This document shows positions 17,458 through 27,700 of a DNA stretch of 64,000 nucleotides, one piece after another. The position numbers and the translations under genes are program-made. The notes beneath the pieces are model-generated. The model saw only the letters and a program-made list of their open reading frames with translations, had not been told where the DNA came from and made no database searches. Positions within the stretch are counted from its first letter, which is position 1; every line of letters begins with the position of its first letter. The stretch lies in assembly GCA_902774265.1 (NCBI GenBank), contig CACYHR010000004.1, forward strand, positions 110,426 through 174,425, read 5' to 3'. The stretch comes from an uncultured Eubacteriales bacterium. Its GTDB lineage: Bacteria > Bacillota > Clostridia > Peptostreptococcales > Anaerovoracaceae.

Positions 17458-17574
17458 CTTTATCTCCTTTCAATAAAGCATTCACTTTTATATAGCGACA
17501 GAAAGTGGTGCCCCCGGCCTGCCGCTTAACAAAGGCTCATACTGATGAGCCCCTGGTTTAGCTATTCAATTGCG
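17458..17574 (-). other. Intergenic gap inside the thiamin operon, with short hairpin
   Basis: The gap between the HAD gene and thiD contains a perfect inverted repeat GGCTCAT-ACTG-ATGAGCC near 17533-17550 followed only by a weak T-rich stretch on the minus strand. I recognise no second riboswitch. It could tune readthrough or protect the mRNA end. Confidence 0.35.
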
Positions 17575-17577
17575 AGA

Positions 17578-18240
17578 TCATATTGAGAGCTCATTCAGTT
17601 CACTTATATATATGTCTGATAACTCCTCAAGTCCCTTCTGATCCGATTCGCCATTTGCATCAAAGATCCCGATAGTATGGTAATCTGCATTTGCGGCAGT
17701 TCTCAGCGCATAAAGCGAATCCTCGATCACATATGTCTCATCTGCAGCAGTCCCCATATATTCCGCTGCTCTATTATATATTTCCGGGGAATGCTTGCTT
17801 GTTCCCGTCTCCGCGCTTGTGAACAGGCGCTCTATATATCCGAGGAGTCCGTTTCTCTCAAGAGCTCTTTCAATATGTTCTCTCGGGCTGGATGTCGCCG
17901 CAGTGATCCTCATCCCCGCTGCCTTTAACTTGCTGAGGACTTCCTCCGCACCGGGCTTTGCACATACCTCATAGAAATAGTAATCCCTCAGCATTGCCCT
18001 GAGACCGTCCATTACCTGGTCAGCCGATCTGTGCAGCTGATAATGATCATTCAGGTATTCAGCGCCCTGCTCCATACTCATTGAAAAAAGTATGCTGCCA
18101 AGACCTTCTTCGGCCTCTATACCGAGACTTTTAAGATATCTGGCTCCGAGATCCGTCCATATCTCCATGGAATCAAGGAGCACTCCGTCTACATCAAATA
18201 TGATCCCCTTGTTTGCAGTTGTGTCTATATTCTTTTTCAC
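17578..18240 (-). CDS. HAD-superfamily phosphatase in the thiamin operon
   Basis: The protein has 220 residues and is a subfamily I (beta-phosphoglucomutase/Gph-like) HAD hydrolase. It has motif I FDVDGVLLDSMEIW (Asp 16 nucleophile, Asp 18), motif II Thr/Ser in AATSSPREH, a Lys in the SKHSPEIY segment, and the acidic motif IV in VIEDSLYALR. Such enzymes dephosphorylate small phospho-metabolites. Sitting between thiE and thiD, 27 bases after thiE, it may act on a thiamin intermediate such as thiamin phosphate or HMP-phosphate; that is inferred from context only. A general phosphosugar or nucleotide phosphatase is the alternative. Confidence 0.85.
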   Translation of the reverse strand: MKKNIDTTANKGIIFDVDGVLLDSMEIWTDLGARYLKSLGIEAEEGLGSILFSMSMEQGAEYLNDHYQLHRSADQVMDGLRAMLRDYYFYEVCAKPGAEEVLSKLKAAGMRITAATSSPREHIERALERNGLLGYIERLFTSAETGTSKHSPEIYNRAAEYMGTAADETYVIEDSLYALRTAANADYHTIGIFDANGESDQKGLEELSDIYISELNELSI

Positions 18241-18267
18241 TCCTGTATTGCTCCTGTCTTCCTGTGC

Positions 18268-18924
18268 CTAAGCATCGATTGTTTCTGCAGTTACTTTTTT
18301 TAGTGCCGCAGCGGCTTCTTTAATGTTCTTCTGAGCATATATCGCACTTATGACTGCTATACCGCAAATTCCGCTTCCGGCAAGTTCATGAGTATTCTCA
18401 TATGTGATGCCGCCTATGGCAACTACAGGGATGGATACAGCACTGCATATTTCCCTGAGTGTTTCATGCCTTACCTCCACTGCATCGTCCTTTGATCCTG
18501 TCGGGAATACCGCGCCTACGCCCAGATAGTCAGCACCCCTTTTCTCTGCCAGAACAGCCTGTTCCACAGTCTGCGCGGATACACCCAGTATTTTGTCCGG
18601 CCCAATCAGAGCTCTCACATCGCCTGCTTCCATATCGCTCTGTCCGACATGGACTCCGTCCGCATCCATTTTTACGGCGATCTCCACATTGTCGTTTACA
18701 ACGAAGGGAACGCCGTATTCCCTTGCCATATCCTGAAGTCTGACGGCTTCTTCATAGAAGTTCTCATCATCAAGATCTTTTTCTCTGAGCTGGAGAAATG
18801 TAACGCCGCCGTCAAGGCTCTCGCGCACGACATCGTAAAGGCTGCGCCCGTCAAGCCAATGCCGGTCCGTCACGGCATACAGCAGCAGTGAATTTTTAAG
18901 ATCGTCTTTCATCGCATTGTTCAT
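18268..18924 (-). CDS. thiE: Thiamin phosphate synthase ThiE
   Basis: The enzyme has 218 residues and is a TIM-barrel synthase that joins HMP-PP and thiazole phosphate into thiamin phosphate. Landmarks in order are LYAVTDRHWL, LQLREKD, VNDNVEIA, DGVHVGQSD, the phosphate loop YLGVGAVFPTGSK, and VVAIGGI near the C-terminus. Length is normal. It follows thiM by 14 bases and precedes the HAD gene by 27. The start ATG at 18924 is accepted, though a second ATG lies four codons inside. Confidence 0.95.
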   Translation of the reverse strand: MNNAMKDDLKNSLLLYAVTDRHWLDGRSLYDVVRESLDGGVTFLQLREKDLDDENFYEEAVRLQDMAREYGVPFVVNDNVEIAVKMDADGVHVGQSDMEAGDVRALIGPDKILGVSAQTVEQAVLAEKRGADYLGVGAVFPTGSKDDAVEVRHETLREICSAVSIPVVAIGGITYENTHELAGSGICGIAVISAIYAQKNIKEAAAALKKVTAETIDA

Positions 18925-18938
18925 AGCTCTGCCGTCCC

Positions 18939-19760
18939 CTATCTGATCTCATATTTAGCGCCGTTATCGAGAGTTTCTTTATCCATGTTGCATACAGCAT
19001 CGATAATACGGTTTCTGTATGTCGAATTACCGTCACCGTCCTGCATCCTGCTCCAGCCTATCTCGCCCGCAAGTCCCATTGTGCAGACTGCAGCAGCTGC
19101 GGCTTCAAGCTGTTTGTCAGGATTTGCAACCACAAATGCCGTCATCATTCCCGAAAGCTGACAGCCTGTTCCTGTAATTTTTCCCATCTCAGCACGGCCG
19201 TTTCTGATGACAAAGCATCTTTCCGGATCGGCGACGAGATCGATCGCTCCCGTAACTGCTATTATCGATCCTGTCTTTGCTGCAAGCTCTTTGACAAAAG
19301 CGACGGCCTTATCAAGAGTGTCCTCCGTTACGGCATCGGCCACATCTGCATCAACGCCTTTTGTCGTACCGCTTCCGAGAGCAATAGTCTTGATCTCCGA
19401 AATATTGCCGCGGATGACATTGAATTTTATTTTATCCATCAGCTCTGCTGCTGTATTCGTACGAAGAGCCGATGCCCCTGCTCCTACAGGGTCAAGCAGC
19501 ACTGCATGTCCGAGTTCATTTGCTTTCCTTCCCGCAACGAACATGCTCTCAATGCTGCGTTTGTTAAGAGTACCGATATTGATATTAAGTCCGCCGCATA
19601 TCGAAGTGATATCCGCGACATCTTCGGGCTCATCAGACATGATCGGACTGCCTCCGCATGCAAGCAGCACATTAGCCACATCATTGACGGTTACATAATT
19701 TGTGATATTGTGCACCAGCGGCACATTTTTCCTGACGTTTTCAAGACATTCTCCAAACAT
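18939..19760 (-). CDS. thiM: Hydroxyethylthiazole kinase ThiM
   Basis: The enzyme has 273 residues, is of the ribokinase fold, and salvages the thiazole moiety by phosphorylation. Seen are PLVHNITNYVTVNDVAN, a GGSPIMSDEPEDV segment, LLDPVGAGAS, the NVIRGNISEI strand and the catalytic-cysteine block GTGCQLSGMMTA. It is the first gene after the TPP riboswitch and has AGGAGG upstream of the ATG. With ThiE, ThiD and CytX it makes a salvage rather than de novo set; no thiC or thiG is in the window. Confidence 0.95.
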   Translation of the reverse strand: MFGECLENVRKNVPLVHNITNYVTVNDVANVLLACGGSPIMSDEPEDVADITSICGGLNINIGTLNKRSIESMFVAGRKANELGHAVLLDPVGAGASALRTNTAAELMDKIKFNVIRGNISEIKTIALGSGTTKGVDADVADAVTEDTLDKAVAFVKELAAKTGSIIAVTGAIDLVADPERCFVIRNGRAEMGKITGTGCQLSGMMTAFVVANPDKQLEAAAAAVCTMGLAGEIGWSRMQDGDGNSTYRNRIIDAVCNMDKETLDNGAKYEIR

Positions 19761-19808
19761 TTAAGAGCCTCCTTACTTTAATAAAAGAACAATCAGTTCA
19801 TAAAAAAA

Positions 19809-19833
19809 CAGCTACATCCGTAGGACATAACTG
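19809..19833 (-). terminator. Riboswitch-controlled intrinsic terminator before thiM
   Basis: An 11-bp stem (arms 19809-19819 and 19823-19833) with G-U pairs, a 3-base loop and seven Ts on the minus strand sits between the TPP aptamer and thiM. It is the likely expression platform. Confidence 0.8.
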
Positions 19834-19869
19834 CTCAGTTCACATCAAACATATAATCATGCGAGATGC

Positions 19870-19965
19870 TGACGTTATTTCCCTACGTTGGCATTATCCA
19901 AATCAGGTTATGGGTCCGGAATCCGATCCGTTCTCAGCCTGCGTACGCAAGCTCCCCTTTTTGTT
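19870..19965 (-). promoter_or_regulatory. TPP riboswitch (THI element)
   Basis: On the minus strand the conserved aptamer blocks appear in order: GGGGAGC at the 5' side, GGCTGAGA, GACCC, ACCTGATTTGGATAATGCC and a closing GTAGGGA. These match the TPP aptamer core. With the terminator at 19809-19833 it should switch off thiM-thiE-HAD-thiD-cytX when thiamin pyrophosphate is plentiful. Confidence 0.96.
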
Positions 19966-20060
19966 GCGAAACAATTTTACTACATGCCGGTCACTTATGC
20001 AAGAATTTGTTTGCCGCTGAAAAGTTACACGATTAGGATAATATATGCTAGAATACTGAT

Positions 20061-21890
20061 ATGAATATGAAAAAGATTATAGTTATGATAGTGTTAATTA
20101 CGATGCTGGCTGCGGCCGGATTCTTTTTGTTTGCGATCATGGCAGACACGGAGGAGGAGAAAGAGACGGCAAGTGCTCCGGGCAGCTTTAAGCTGTCGGA
20201 TATTTCCGGATTTTACATTGTTTCTGACGAGTCTCCTGACGAGGATCTTCTCGAAACGGTCCGCACCATGGATTCCCTTTTCTCCGCAGCGGAAATACCA
20301 TCTGAAAATGCGCTTCCGATACATTACGGGGAAAAAGAATGGGCTGAAGCCGGTGATATTGTAGTTATTCTCAATCCCCTGTACAAGTCGGATCTGCCGA
20401 ACGGAAAAGCTCAGGGCTTTACTATCTTTCCATGCAGCAATGGCACACTGGAGATTTCCGCGGGAACAACGGACGGTCTATGGTACGGAATGAACGATCT
20501 GCTGCAGCGCTGTCTGGAGGACGATTCTGCTATTGAAAACGAGGTCACCGATGCGCCGGAAAGCCCTGAACGCACCCTTCTCCTGGACTGCGGACGTAAA
20601 TACTACAGCAGAAACTGGATAGAGAATCTGATAAGACGCATGTCATGGCAGCGTTACACTTCACTGCACCTGCATTTTTCCGATGCCGAAGGATTCGGAG
20701 TTGAGTCCGCTCTGTATCCGTGGCTTAACGAAGGCGATTATCTCAGTTTTGATGATCTGACCTCGATCTGCGAAACAGCACGCATGTACCACATAGAGAT
20801 AATCCCTGAGCTGGACAGTCCGGGACATCTGCGCTATATCATCCAAAAATATGCTGCTCATGCAGCTGAAGAACCCGGGTTCAGTTTTACATATCAGGGA
20901 CAGACTTACTCCGCTACAGACGAGGGAGGAAGCAATATATCAAACTATTATGTATATAACGGCTCCCGCTCTGCATTCAGCAATTCGGGAATCGATCTGT
21001 CGAACAAAACCGCTGTTGCTTTTCTTAATTCACTGATCGATGAGTATGCGGACTATTTTGCCGCGCAGGGCAGCACACACTTCTGCATCGGCGGTGATGA
21101 GCTCTTCGGCTGGAGCGGTGCAACCGCAGGCGGCAGGAGTTTTTCGCCCAATGAGCTCTGGTTCGCCATGGAACACTGGGCTGCCTATGCACAGGACGAG
21201 CTTGGCATAGAGAACGGTTCTGCCGGCGATACCTTTGTTTCATATCTGAACGAACTGAGTGAGCATCTCGGCGAAAAAGGCTTTAGCTGCCGTGTATGGA
21301 ATGACCAGCTTTTGCGCATTGATAATCAGCATATCGCGCTGGATCCTTCCATCGATATCATTTACTGGAGCAACGATTACACACCAATGGAAAAACTTGC
21401 CTCTTTCGGCAATAAGATCCACAGCAGCAATACCGACTGGTGTTATTATGTGATTCGCAGGGACAAACGCGGCGGAGATATCATGGACCGCACACGCAGA
21501 TATTGCTCCGGCCGGTACATTTACGAAAACTGGAATCCGCGTAACTGCGCAACCCCGAAGCAAGATGAAACACTGATCCCGGAAAGCAGCTATGCAGGCG
21601 GTTATTTCTGCATCTGGTCTGACAGTCCGGATTATAAGACTGCCGTCACCGTATGGGAGGATACCGAATACCGCAGCTGGGCCAATGCCGCTAAACTATG
21701 GGATCATGATGTGAACAAGGAAATGTCATATAATGAATTCAAAGAGCATGTGAAAAAAACAGGAACATTTCCGGGATTCACCGGAAACTGTGAAGCAGAA
21801 TACACGCTGCCGCGGGCAGGTGAAGAAGAGCAGGTCCGCCCCGGCTGGCGGGAACAGCTGAAACACAGGCTGCAGAAAATTTCCGGCTGA
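20061..21890 (+). CDS. Secreted or membrane-anchored GH20 beta-N-acetylhexosaminidase
   Basis: The protein has 609 residues. Residues 1-28 form a signal anchor (MKKIIVMIVLITMLAAAGFF). An N-terminal GH20b-like domain spans about 45-165 and the catalytic barrel follows from about 170: SLHLHFSDAEGF (200-212), IIPELDSPGH (247-256) and the paired acids Asp 346-Glu 347 in FCIGGDELFGW. The family removes terminal GlcNAc or GalNAc from glycans, chitin or peptidoglycan fragments with substrate-assisted catalysis. The region upstream has no clear ribosome site for either ATG (20061 or 20067), and a TTACAC-18-TAGAAT promoter would give an almost leaderless mRNA. It is a stand-alone gene facing the minus-strand transporter. 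Confidence 0.9.
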   Translation: MNMKKIIVMIVLITMLAAAGFFLFAIMADTEEEKETASAPGSFKLSDISGFYIVSDESPDEDLLETVRTMDSLFSAAEIPSENALPIHYGEKEWAEAGDIVVILNPLYKSDLPNGKAQGFTIFPCSNGTLEISAGTTDGLWYGMNDLLQRCLEDDSAIENEVTDAPESPERTLLLDCGRKYYSRNWIENLIRRMSWQRYTSLHLHFSDAEGFGVESALYPWLNEGDYLSFDDLTSICETARMYHIEIIPELDSPGHLRYIIQKYAAHAAEEPGFSFTYQGQTYSATDEGGSNISNYYVYNGSRSAFSNSGIDLSNKTAVAFLNSLIDEYADYFAAQGSTHFCIGGDELFGWSGATAGGRSFSPNELWFAMEHWAAYAQDELGIENGSAGDTFVSYLNELSEHLGEKGFSCRVWNDQLLRIDNQHIALDPSIDIIYWSNDYTPMEKLASFGNKIHSSNTDWCYYVIRRDKRGGDIMDRTRRYCSGRYIYENWNPRNCATPKQDETLIPESSYAGGYFCIWSDSPDYKTAVTVWEDTEYRSWANAAKLWDHDVNKEMSYNEFKEHVKKTGTFPGFTGNCEAEYTLPRAGEEEQVRPGWREQLKHRLQKISG

Positions 21891-21919
21891 CGCGGTCCGG
21901 TCAATTCCGCTATATTCTG

Positions 21920-23302
21920 TTATTTCGCTGCTTTTGAACGGCGTCCCACTTTGAAGATAAGCACATCCAGAACAAGCAGGTAAAGGAATGCAAGCACAAG
22001 GGTCACATAGCACATTGCAGGACTCTTTGCAGCCAGACCGACAAGTATCAGGACGGGTGCTCCCAGCAGTATGCCGAATCCGGATCCCGCCACCATATTA
22101 TTGGCCGCAGGAGTTTCAAGCTGCGGATCTATCTCACGCACCAGCAGCACACCCGAACTGATCGTTCCGGTCAGCATGCCGTACATGGAGATGAGTCCTT
22201 CATAATAATAATCTCTATAGACAGCTCTGCACACCCAGCGCAGATGCAGCCATGTCACTACCGTACCTGCCGAGACAAGCAAAATGAATGGAATAACAAG
22301 ACCGTGTATTTCCTCAATATTAATGCATCCGATACCTGCAACAATCATGATGTCGAAGAATGAGCTCGACAGTCTGTTGAGAAGATAGTTGTCCTGATAT
22401 CGTCTCTTTATGGCGTCTTTCTTCCTTAGGCTTTCAAGTATGACCCTGAGAAGAATGGCAATAGATGAGCCGATGATAAAATTGAACCCCCATAGAAGAG
22501 TATTGACAGTCCCTGCAAGTCCTTCGCTGAGCGCAGCTATTCCTGATGCGAGTCCGTCCGTCGCTGCATAGGTGACCAGATAAACTATAACTATCATGGC
22601 AAGCTGTACACTCAGTTTATCTATCGATTCTGATATCCCGCCCTGCTTTTCCGCGTGAAAATAGTCGGTTTCATGATCAGCCGGTCTTATTCCCGTGCTG
22701 ATCCTGATTTTTCCCCTGCTGCGCAGAATATTAAGGATTATGACTCCGACGACACAGGCAACAATATAACCGGCAGCAGCGATAGCAAGTCCGAAGCTGT
22801 GTCCTCCCTCAAATCCGAGTGACTGGTAGCTCGCTCCGACATTATTTGCCTGACCCGGACCCTGTCCGAATCCCATAGGGAGCAGGAGTCCCGCAGCTCT
22901 GAACATATCCGGTCTGACAGTAAGCGCAAGACCGATCGTGATGATGAGCCCGGTAACGCCCTGTATCATATATGTGCTGACAATAACAGCACCCGAGCGG
23001 AAACCCACTTTTCCTTCAGAACCGACCTCTCTCTCAGCAGGAGTTCGCAGGCTCATCGCGATGAATCCAAGAGCGATACCGTGGTATGTCAGCGCCTCGA
23101 GAAACTCCACATCGAGCTGCACTATTCCGCACTGTTTGAGTATCAAAAGGATAAATCCTCCCAGAACTGCCACAGGCAGCAGACTTTTTTGTATGGGTTT
23201 GATTGTCTGCCTCAGAAAATTAGCGAACAGTATTACAGCGGCAATGAATCCAAGCTGTATTATAGGATTCCATAACTGATGATTTACTGCTGAATAATCC
23301 AT
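21920..23302 (-). CDS. ESS-family (GltS-like) sodium:carboxylate symporter
   Basis: The protein has 460 residues from the ATG at 23302 and about eleven membrane segments in two halves, each with the Gly-rich re-entrant motif of glutamate:sodium symporters (GFGQGPGQANNVGA in the first, NNMVAGSGFGILLGAP in the second). The start is chosen because GGAGAG precedes it and its ATG overlaps the stop of the acyltransferase gene as TAATG, showing translational coupling. Family members move glutamate or similar anions with sodium; the substrate here is not certain. Why it is coupled to an acyltransferase is unknown. Confidence 0.82.
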   Translation of the reverse strand: MDYSAVNHQLWNPIIQLGFIAAVILFANFLRQTIKPIQKSLLPVAVLGGFILLILKQCGIVQLDVEFLEALTYHGIALGFIAMSLRTPAEREVGSEGKVGFRSGAVIVSTYMIQGVTGLIITIGLALTVRPDMFRAAGLLLPMGFGQGPGQANNVGASYQSLGFEGGHSFGLAIAAAGYIVACVVGVIILNILRSRGKIRISTGIRPADHETDYFHAEKQGGISESIDKLSVQLAMIVIVYLVTYAATDGLASGIAALSEGLAGTVNTLLWGFNFIIGSSIAILLRVILESLRKKDAIKRRYQDNYLLNRLSSSFFDIMIVAGIGCINIEEIHGLVIPFILLVSAGTVVTWLHLRWVCRAVYRDYYYEGLISMYGMLTGTISSGVLLVREIDPQLETPAANNMVAGSGFGILLGAPVLILVGLAAKSPAMCYVTLVLAFLYLLVLDVLIFKVGRRSKAAK

Positions 23303-24516
23303 TACTTTACTCTCTCCAATCCCCACGTTATAACATACTTCCTAAGATTCGTACTCCCGGACTTATCTGCTTTCAGCTCGTAATAACCTCCCGCATCGCT
23401 GAATACGATACGGTTTGCCAGCACCATAGTCATATCGCGTATATCCTTCAGTGCAAAGCTCATGCCCGGAGCACTAAGCATATGCTCACTTCCGTTATAT
23501 CCAAGTTCAAGTCTGCCCTTGCCCAGGATCTCATCCGTATGGTCAGTGTTTACCCGCCTGAGGGTGACCCGCTCATCAGAAAACAATGTACCGGTTTCCT
23601 TTTCATCCAGAAGTTCTGCAATTTTTTTGCGGTCATACTCTTCCCATTCCGCTGTATATTCAAATGGTGCACCCTTTTCAAAGAATCCGGTATCTGTGAG
23701 CCGGGCACTGAAACCGCATGAACAGCTTATATCGTCACCCAGAGAAACCAGTCCGCCTATGCGTCCGCATTCAGGACATGCACATACAGCTCTCTCCAGA
23801 CCTTCAGCATTACCGCCTTTTTTGCATACGTATCTTACCGGACCTCCGCTCTGTTCTTTTTGCCACTTTGCAGAGTCATCACGTATATCCTCATTTATAG
23901 CAGATTCGATCTCGCTGTCAGTCATTCCGGCAAGGACTTCCGGCGTATATACATTGACCGGATGCCCGTATATCCTGCCCTTTCTCGGATATCTTGCCCA
24001 TCTCGGGTAAGAAAGATATGCTCCCTCAAGCTTGTATGTCACAAGCGATGCGCCGCTTCCCTTTACAAGTTTTCCGGTATAAGGCATTACATCAACGGAT
24101 AATCCGTTCCAGGTCTGCTCACCTTCTGCGGCAAGAAAGACGGACTCTCCCCGTTTGATCTTTTTGATTGCCACAAGTGCGGTTTTCCTGCCTTTTGCTC
24201 CCTTTGTATGTGGTATCATCGATCCCAGATAATTCAGTACGGGACCCCAGGGTCTCATTCTGAGCAGATGCTCGCTTGCAACAAATGCGAGTGGTTTGTT
24301 TCTGAATGCGGATGCAAGCAGGACAGGATCGAAGGCATTTGAGTGATTGATGACTGCGATCACAGGGCCTTCAATATCCGCCGGTTCGAAGTCCTCAAAG
24401 CTGTAATTGAACTTCTTCCTCATCCATATACCGGTAACGGGCACAACAATGCGCCATACCCGGAGATGCCGCTTATCAGCCTTTTCTCTTTTTTCTAAAT
24501 CTTTTTTTCCGGCCAT
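23302..24516 (-). CDS. PlsC-type acyltransferase with a C-terminal Cys-rich domain
   Basis: The protein has about 404 residues from the ATG at 24516 (a GTG at 24549 would add 11). The first 200 residues are a 1-acyl-glycerol-3-phosphate acyltransferase-like domain with the NHSNAFD form of the NHx4D motif, a PHTKGAKGRKTALVAIKKIKRG block and AAEGEQTWNG in place of the EGTR block. Unlike a standard PlsC of about 240 residues it continues with a CPECGR...CSCGF zinc-ribbon-like segment and a beta-rich C-terminal domain. It probably acylates a lysophospholipid or other hydroxyl acceptor at the membrane face. The extra domain is unusual. Neither start has a strong ribosome site. Confidence 0.83.
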   Translation of the reverse strand: MAGKKDLEKREKADKRHLRVWRIVVPVTGIWMRKKFNYSFEDFEPADIEGPVIAVINHSNAFDPVLLASAFRNKPLAFVASEHLLRMRPWGPVLNYLGSMIPHTKGAKGRKTALVAIKKIKRGESVFLAAEGEQTWNGLSVDVMPYTGKLVKGSGASLVTYKLEGAYLSYPRWARYPRKGRIYGHPVNVYTPEVLAGMTDSEIESAINEDIRDDSAKWQKEQSGGPVRYVCKKGGNAEGLERAVCACPECGRIGGLVSLGDDISCSCGFSARLTDTGFFEKGAPFEYTAEWEEYDRKKIAELLDEKETGTLFSDERVTLRRVNTDHTDEILGKGRLELGYNGSEHMLSAPGMSFALKDIRDMTMVLANRIVFSDAGGYYELKADKSGSTNLRKYVITWGLERVK

Positions 24517-24698
24517 ATGTATTTCAATTTTTTTGCGATTCTTAATCACACCATTGGAAAAACTCTTTTATGCCGTGACAGAGAGATTTACTCCCGGCCG
24601 CGTCTAAAATACGTATACAATTTTATTATATTCAAAAACAATATACATATCCAGCATTACTATAGCAGAGTTTGCAGTGATCATACGTTTCGTATATA

Positions 24699-24750
24699 TT
24701 CAGCCCTCGGCCGGTACGTTATGCATCTAAGCGCGAAATACATCTGCGCA
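24699..24750. repeat. 52-base dispersed repeat, copy 1
   Basis: This matches 56360-56411 at 42 of 52 positions by eye. Shared cores are GGCCGGTAC, ATCTAAGC, CGAAATAC and TCTGCGCA. It lies just past the helicase stop. A GCGC/GCGC pairing at one end is kept as GCGC/GTGC in the other copy. Confidence 0.65.
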
Positions 24751-24758
24751 CGAAAATC

Positions 24759-27700
24759 TTATTTCGGGTTTCCGGCTCCCTGTCTGCGAAGCTCATTCAC
24801 TCCAAGCTCTTCATCTATCTTTTCCAGTTTCGCCGTATACTTATCTATCAGCTCAGAATAGTTCCCGGTTTTCTCAAGCTCGCTTTCAGTTTCTCTGAGT
24901 TCCTGCTCAAGCAGGTCCTTCTGTCGCCTGATCTTACCGGCATGTTCGTCCAGCCTGTCAAGGAAATTATCTATCCTGATGAGGAGACCCGTCTCCTTGT
25001 CACTCATATCGACTCTGTATCTGCCTTCTCTTACAAGGCAGATATACGGGTGCTTTTCATCCATTCCTGCAGGAAGAACTATAGTAAAGCCCCTGTACTC
25101 CATAAGCGACTCATCTCCGGGCTGCATCACATAATCATACAGAGACTCTGCAAGATACTCTCTCAGGTATTTACGCCATGCTGCTATCTGCTTCCTGTCT
25201 CTGTAGCCGGAACCTGAGTAAAGGTCTTTGCCGTTTGCCTTGACGTATGCAGCATCCGAAAGACAGATGTCCAGTTCAAGCTGCTTGGCTGCAATGGCAT
25301 CAGGCAGCTCTGTATATCTCTGTTCCAGTCTGAGTCTGGCTTCCAATCCCTTCCTCTGCAGTATCGAAAGTCTTGATATCTCGTTTCGCGTCTCGACCCT
25401 GCTTTTAAGAAGCGGATTTCCGAGAGCAAGAGCCTTGACCTCTGCATAATCGAGCACAGTATCATCAACCTCGCTGCCGCTCCTGCCTGCGATGGTGCCG
25501 GAAAGGATATCGCTTATGAATCTCTGCTTGGTCTCCAGGAGCTGCCATGAGTACGCATCAAAGCTGCCCTCTGTTATGTAGCGATAGATCTCGACCTTGT
25601 CGTTGAGATTGCCTGTTCTGAGTATACGGCCCTCGCGCTGCATCATGTCAGCCGGTCTCCACGGCAGGTCGAGATGATGCACAGCCACGAGTCTGTCCTG
25701 CACATTGACTCCAAGTCCCAGTTTGAAGGTGGATCCGATAAGTATGCGTATCTTACCCTCTCTCATATTCCTGAAGAGTTTCTCGCGTCTGGCTTCAGTA
25801 GATGCATCATGTATGTATGCGATTTCGCTTTCATCGACGCCAAGATCGATCAGGCGCCGTTTCAGCTCGTCATACATGTTGAAGCCGGCCTTAGGTGTCG
25901 ATGTGTCGCAGAATATGAGCTGTGTCTGTCTGCCCTCTCCGGTCTTATGCCATATAAGAGCTGTCCGTTCGGCACATTCACTTACCTTGCAGCGGCCAAC
26001 CGGTTTATCCTCTCCCTCTACAAGCCGTATATCCAGAGCGGCCTTCCTGCCGTCGCTCGTGATCTTCAGAATATTATCCTCATCAGGTTTCACCTTGTGC
26101 TCATGTACTTTGTCCGCACGTTTTGATATCTCTTCAAGATACGCCCTGAGGTCGGAGCTTCGCGGTATCACTATATCTGTGTATCCGTCAAACTCAGGAA
26201 GATCACCACCGGCATTTATGCTGTGAAAATCTGCTATCGATGAAAGTATGGTCGTCAGCTCAGGTATATTGTGGAATCGGGCAAACCTCGTCGCCAGTCT
26301 GTAGCTGCCTGTGTCCACTGCAATCTCAAACTCTGTTGTCTTCTCGGCGAACATACCTACCCAGCTGTCAAATGTCTGAAGATCCAGAAGGTCAAGCTCG
26401 CCGCTCTGAAGATACTGCTGGAATACATAAATGTCCGATATAGAATTGGTTATAGGCGTGCCTGTTGCCATTACGACACCGCCTCCGTTATTAGTCTTCT
26501 GAACATAGTGGACCTTGTCCATCATACTGTCGCATTTCGCAGACCCTTTGCGGTTTATGCCGTAAACTCCCGAAATGGAAGTCTCTATTGATACATTCTT
26601 GTAATTGTGCGCTTCATCAACAAAGAGCCTGTCTATGCCAAGCTCATTAAAGCAAATGAGATCTCTTCCGGCATCCTTCTCTGCAGCCAGCTCTCCGAGC
26701 TCTTTTGTCAGCTTATCGAGTTTTCGTTTGAAGCCGGCAGTTACCTTCTTTCTGCGGCTCTGTATCGCAAGCATCTCATCCCGCTTTGCTTTAAGAGCCT
26801 CTATATGCGCATGCTTCGACATCGGGATTCTGTCAAAGCAGCTGTATGCGATGATGATACCGTCATATGAGTTTTTGATGACCTTTTTCATCGTCTGATT
26901 GCGTCTGTCAGGATCCATGTCCTTTGGTGCTATACACAGCAGCTCTGCATCAGGGTATAGCATCAGGAATATGCTTCTCCACTGCTCTACCAGATTATTC
27001 GGCACCGCAAACATGCACTTCTCAGCCATTCCCAGACGTTTCAGCTCCATGGCTGCAGCTATCATGATATAGGTCTTTCCCGCTCCGACATCATGCGCAA
27101 GAAGCGTATTAGGTGTGAAGAGTATGCGTGCGACAGCATCCTTCTGGTACGGATACAGGCTGACATTCTCGGACATTCCGGGAAACTCAAGGAATCTGCC
27201 GTCGAATTGACGGGCTACCATACAGCCGTATTTGCGCTCGAACAGATTCTTTATCTTATGTTTGCGCCTTTCGTCCTGCCATATCCATCGTCTGAATTCA
27301 GCGATGATCAGCTTTTGCTTTTCCTGCGCGGCAGCAGTCTCCTCTCTGTTGATCACTCTCTTAAATCCGGACTTTGAAGTCTTTGAACGCACTTCATCAG
27401 TCACACGAATGGTCTTCATGTTGAGAGTTCTCTCAAGTATCTTCACTGCCTCGATTCGCGATGTACCGAAGGTATTGGTATTTCGAACATACCTTGAATA
27501 GACGGACTTATCAGGTATTTCCCAGCTTCCTGTCTCCTCATCATGTATGGTGCCTTTGCACCTGTGATAGTCATGCGGCTGGATCAGATGATTGACGAAG
27601 TCATCGATGATCTCAGTCGGGAGCCATGGGGAACCGATAGTGACATAGATATCCTCTGCCTTCATCTCAGGAGGAAGCAGCGCCTCCAGGGCCTCGACAT

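Noticed and set aside
17458-17574. A second riboswitch inside the thi operon
   Set aside because: Only a short hairpin is present and no conserved aptamer blocks could be found.
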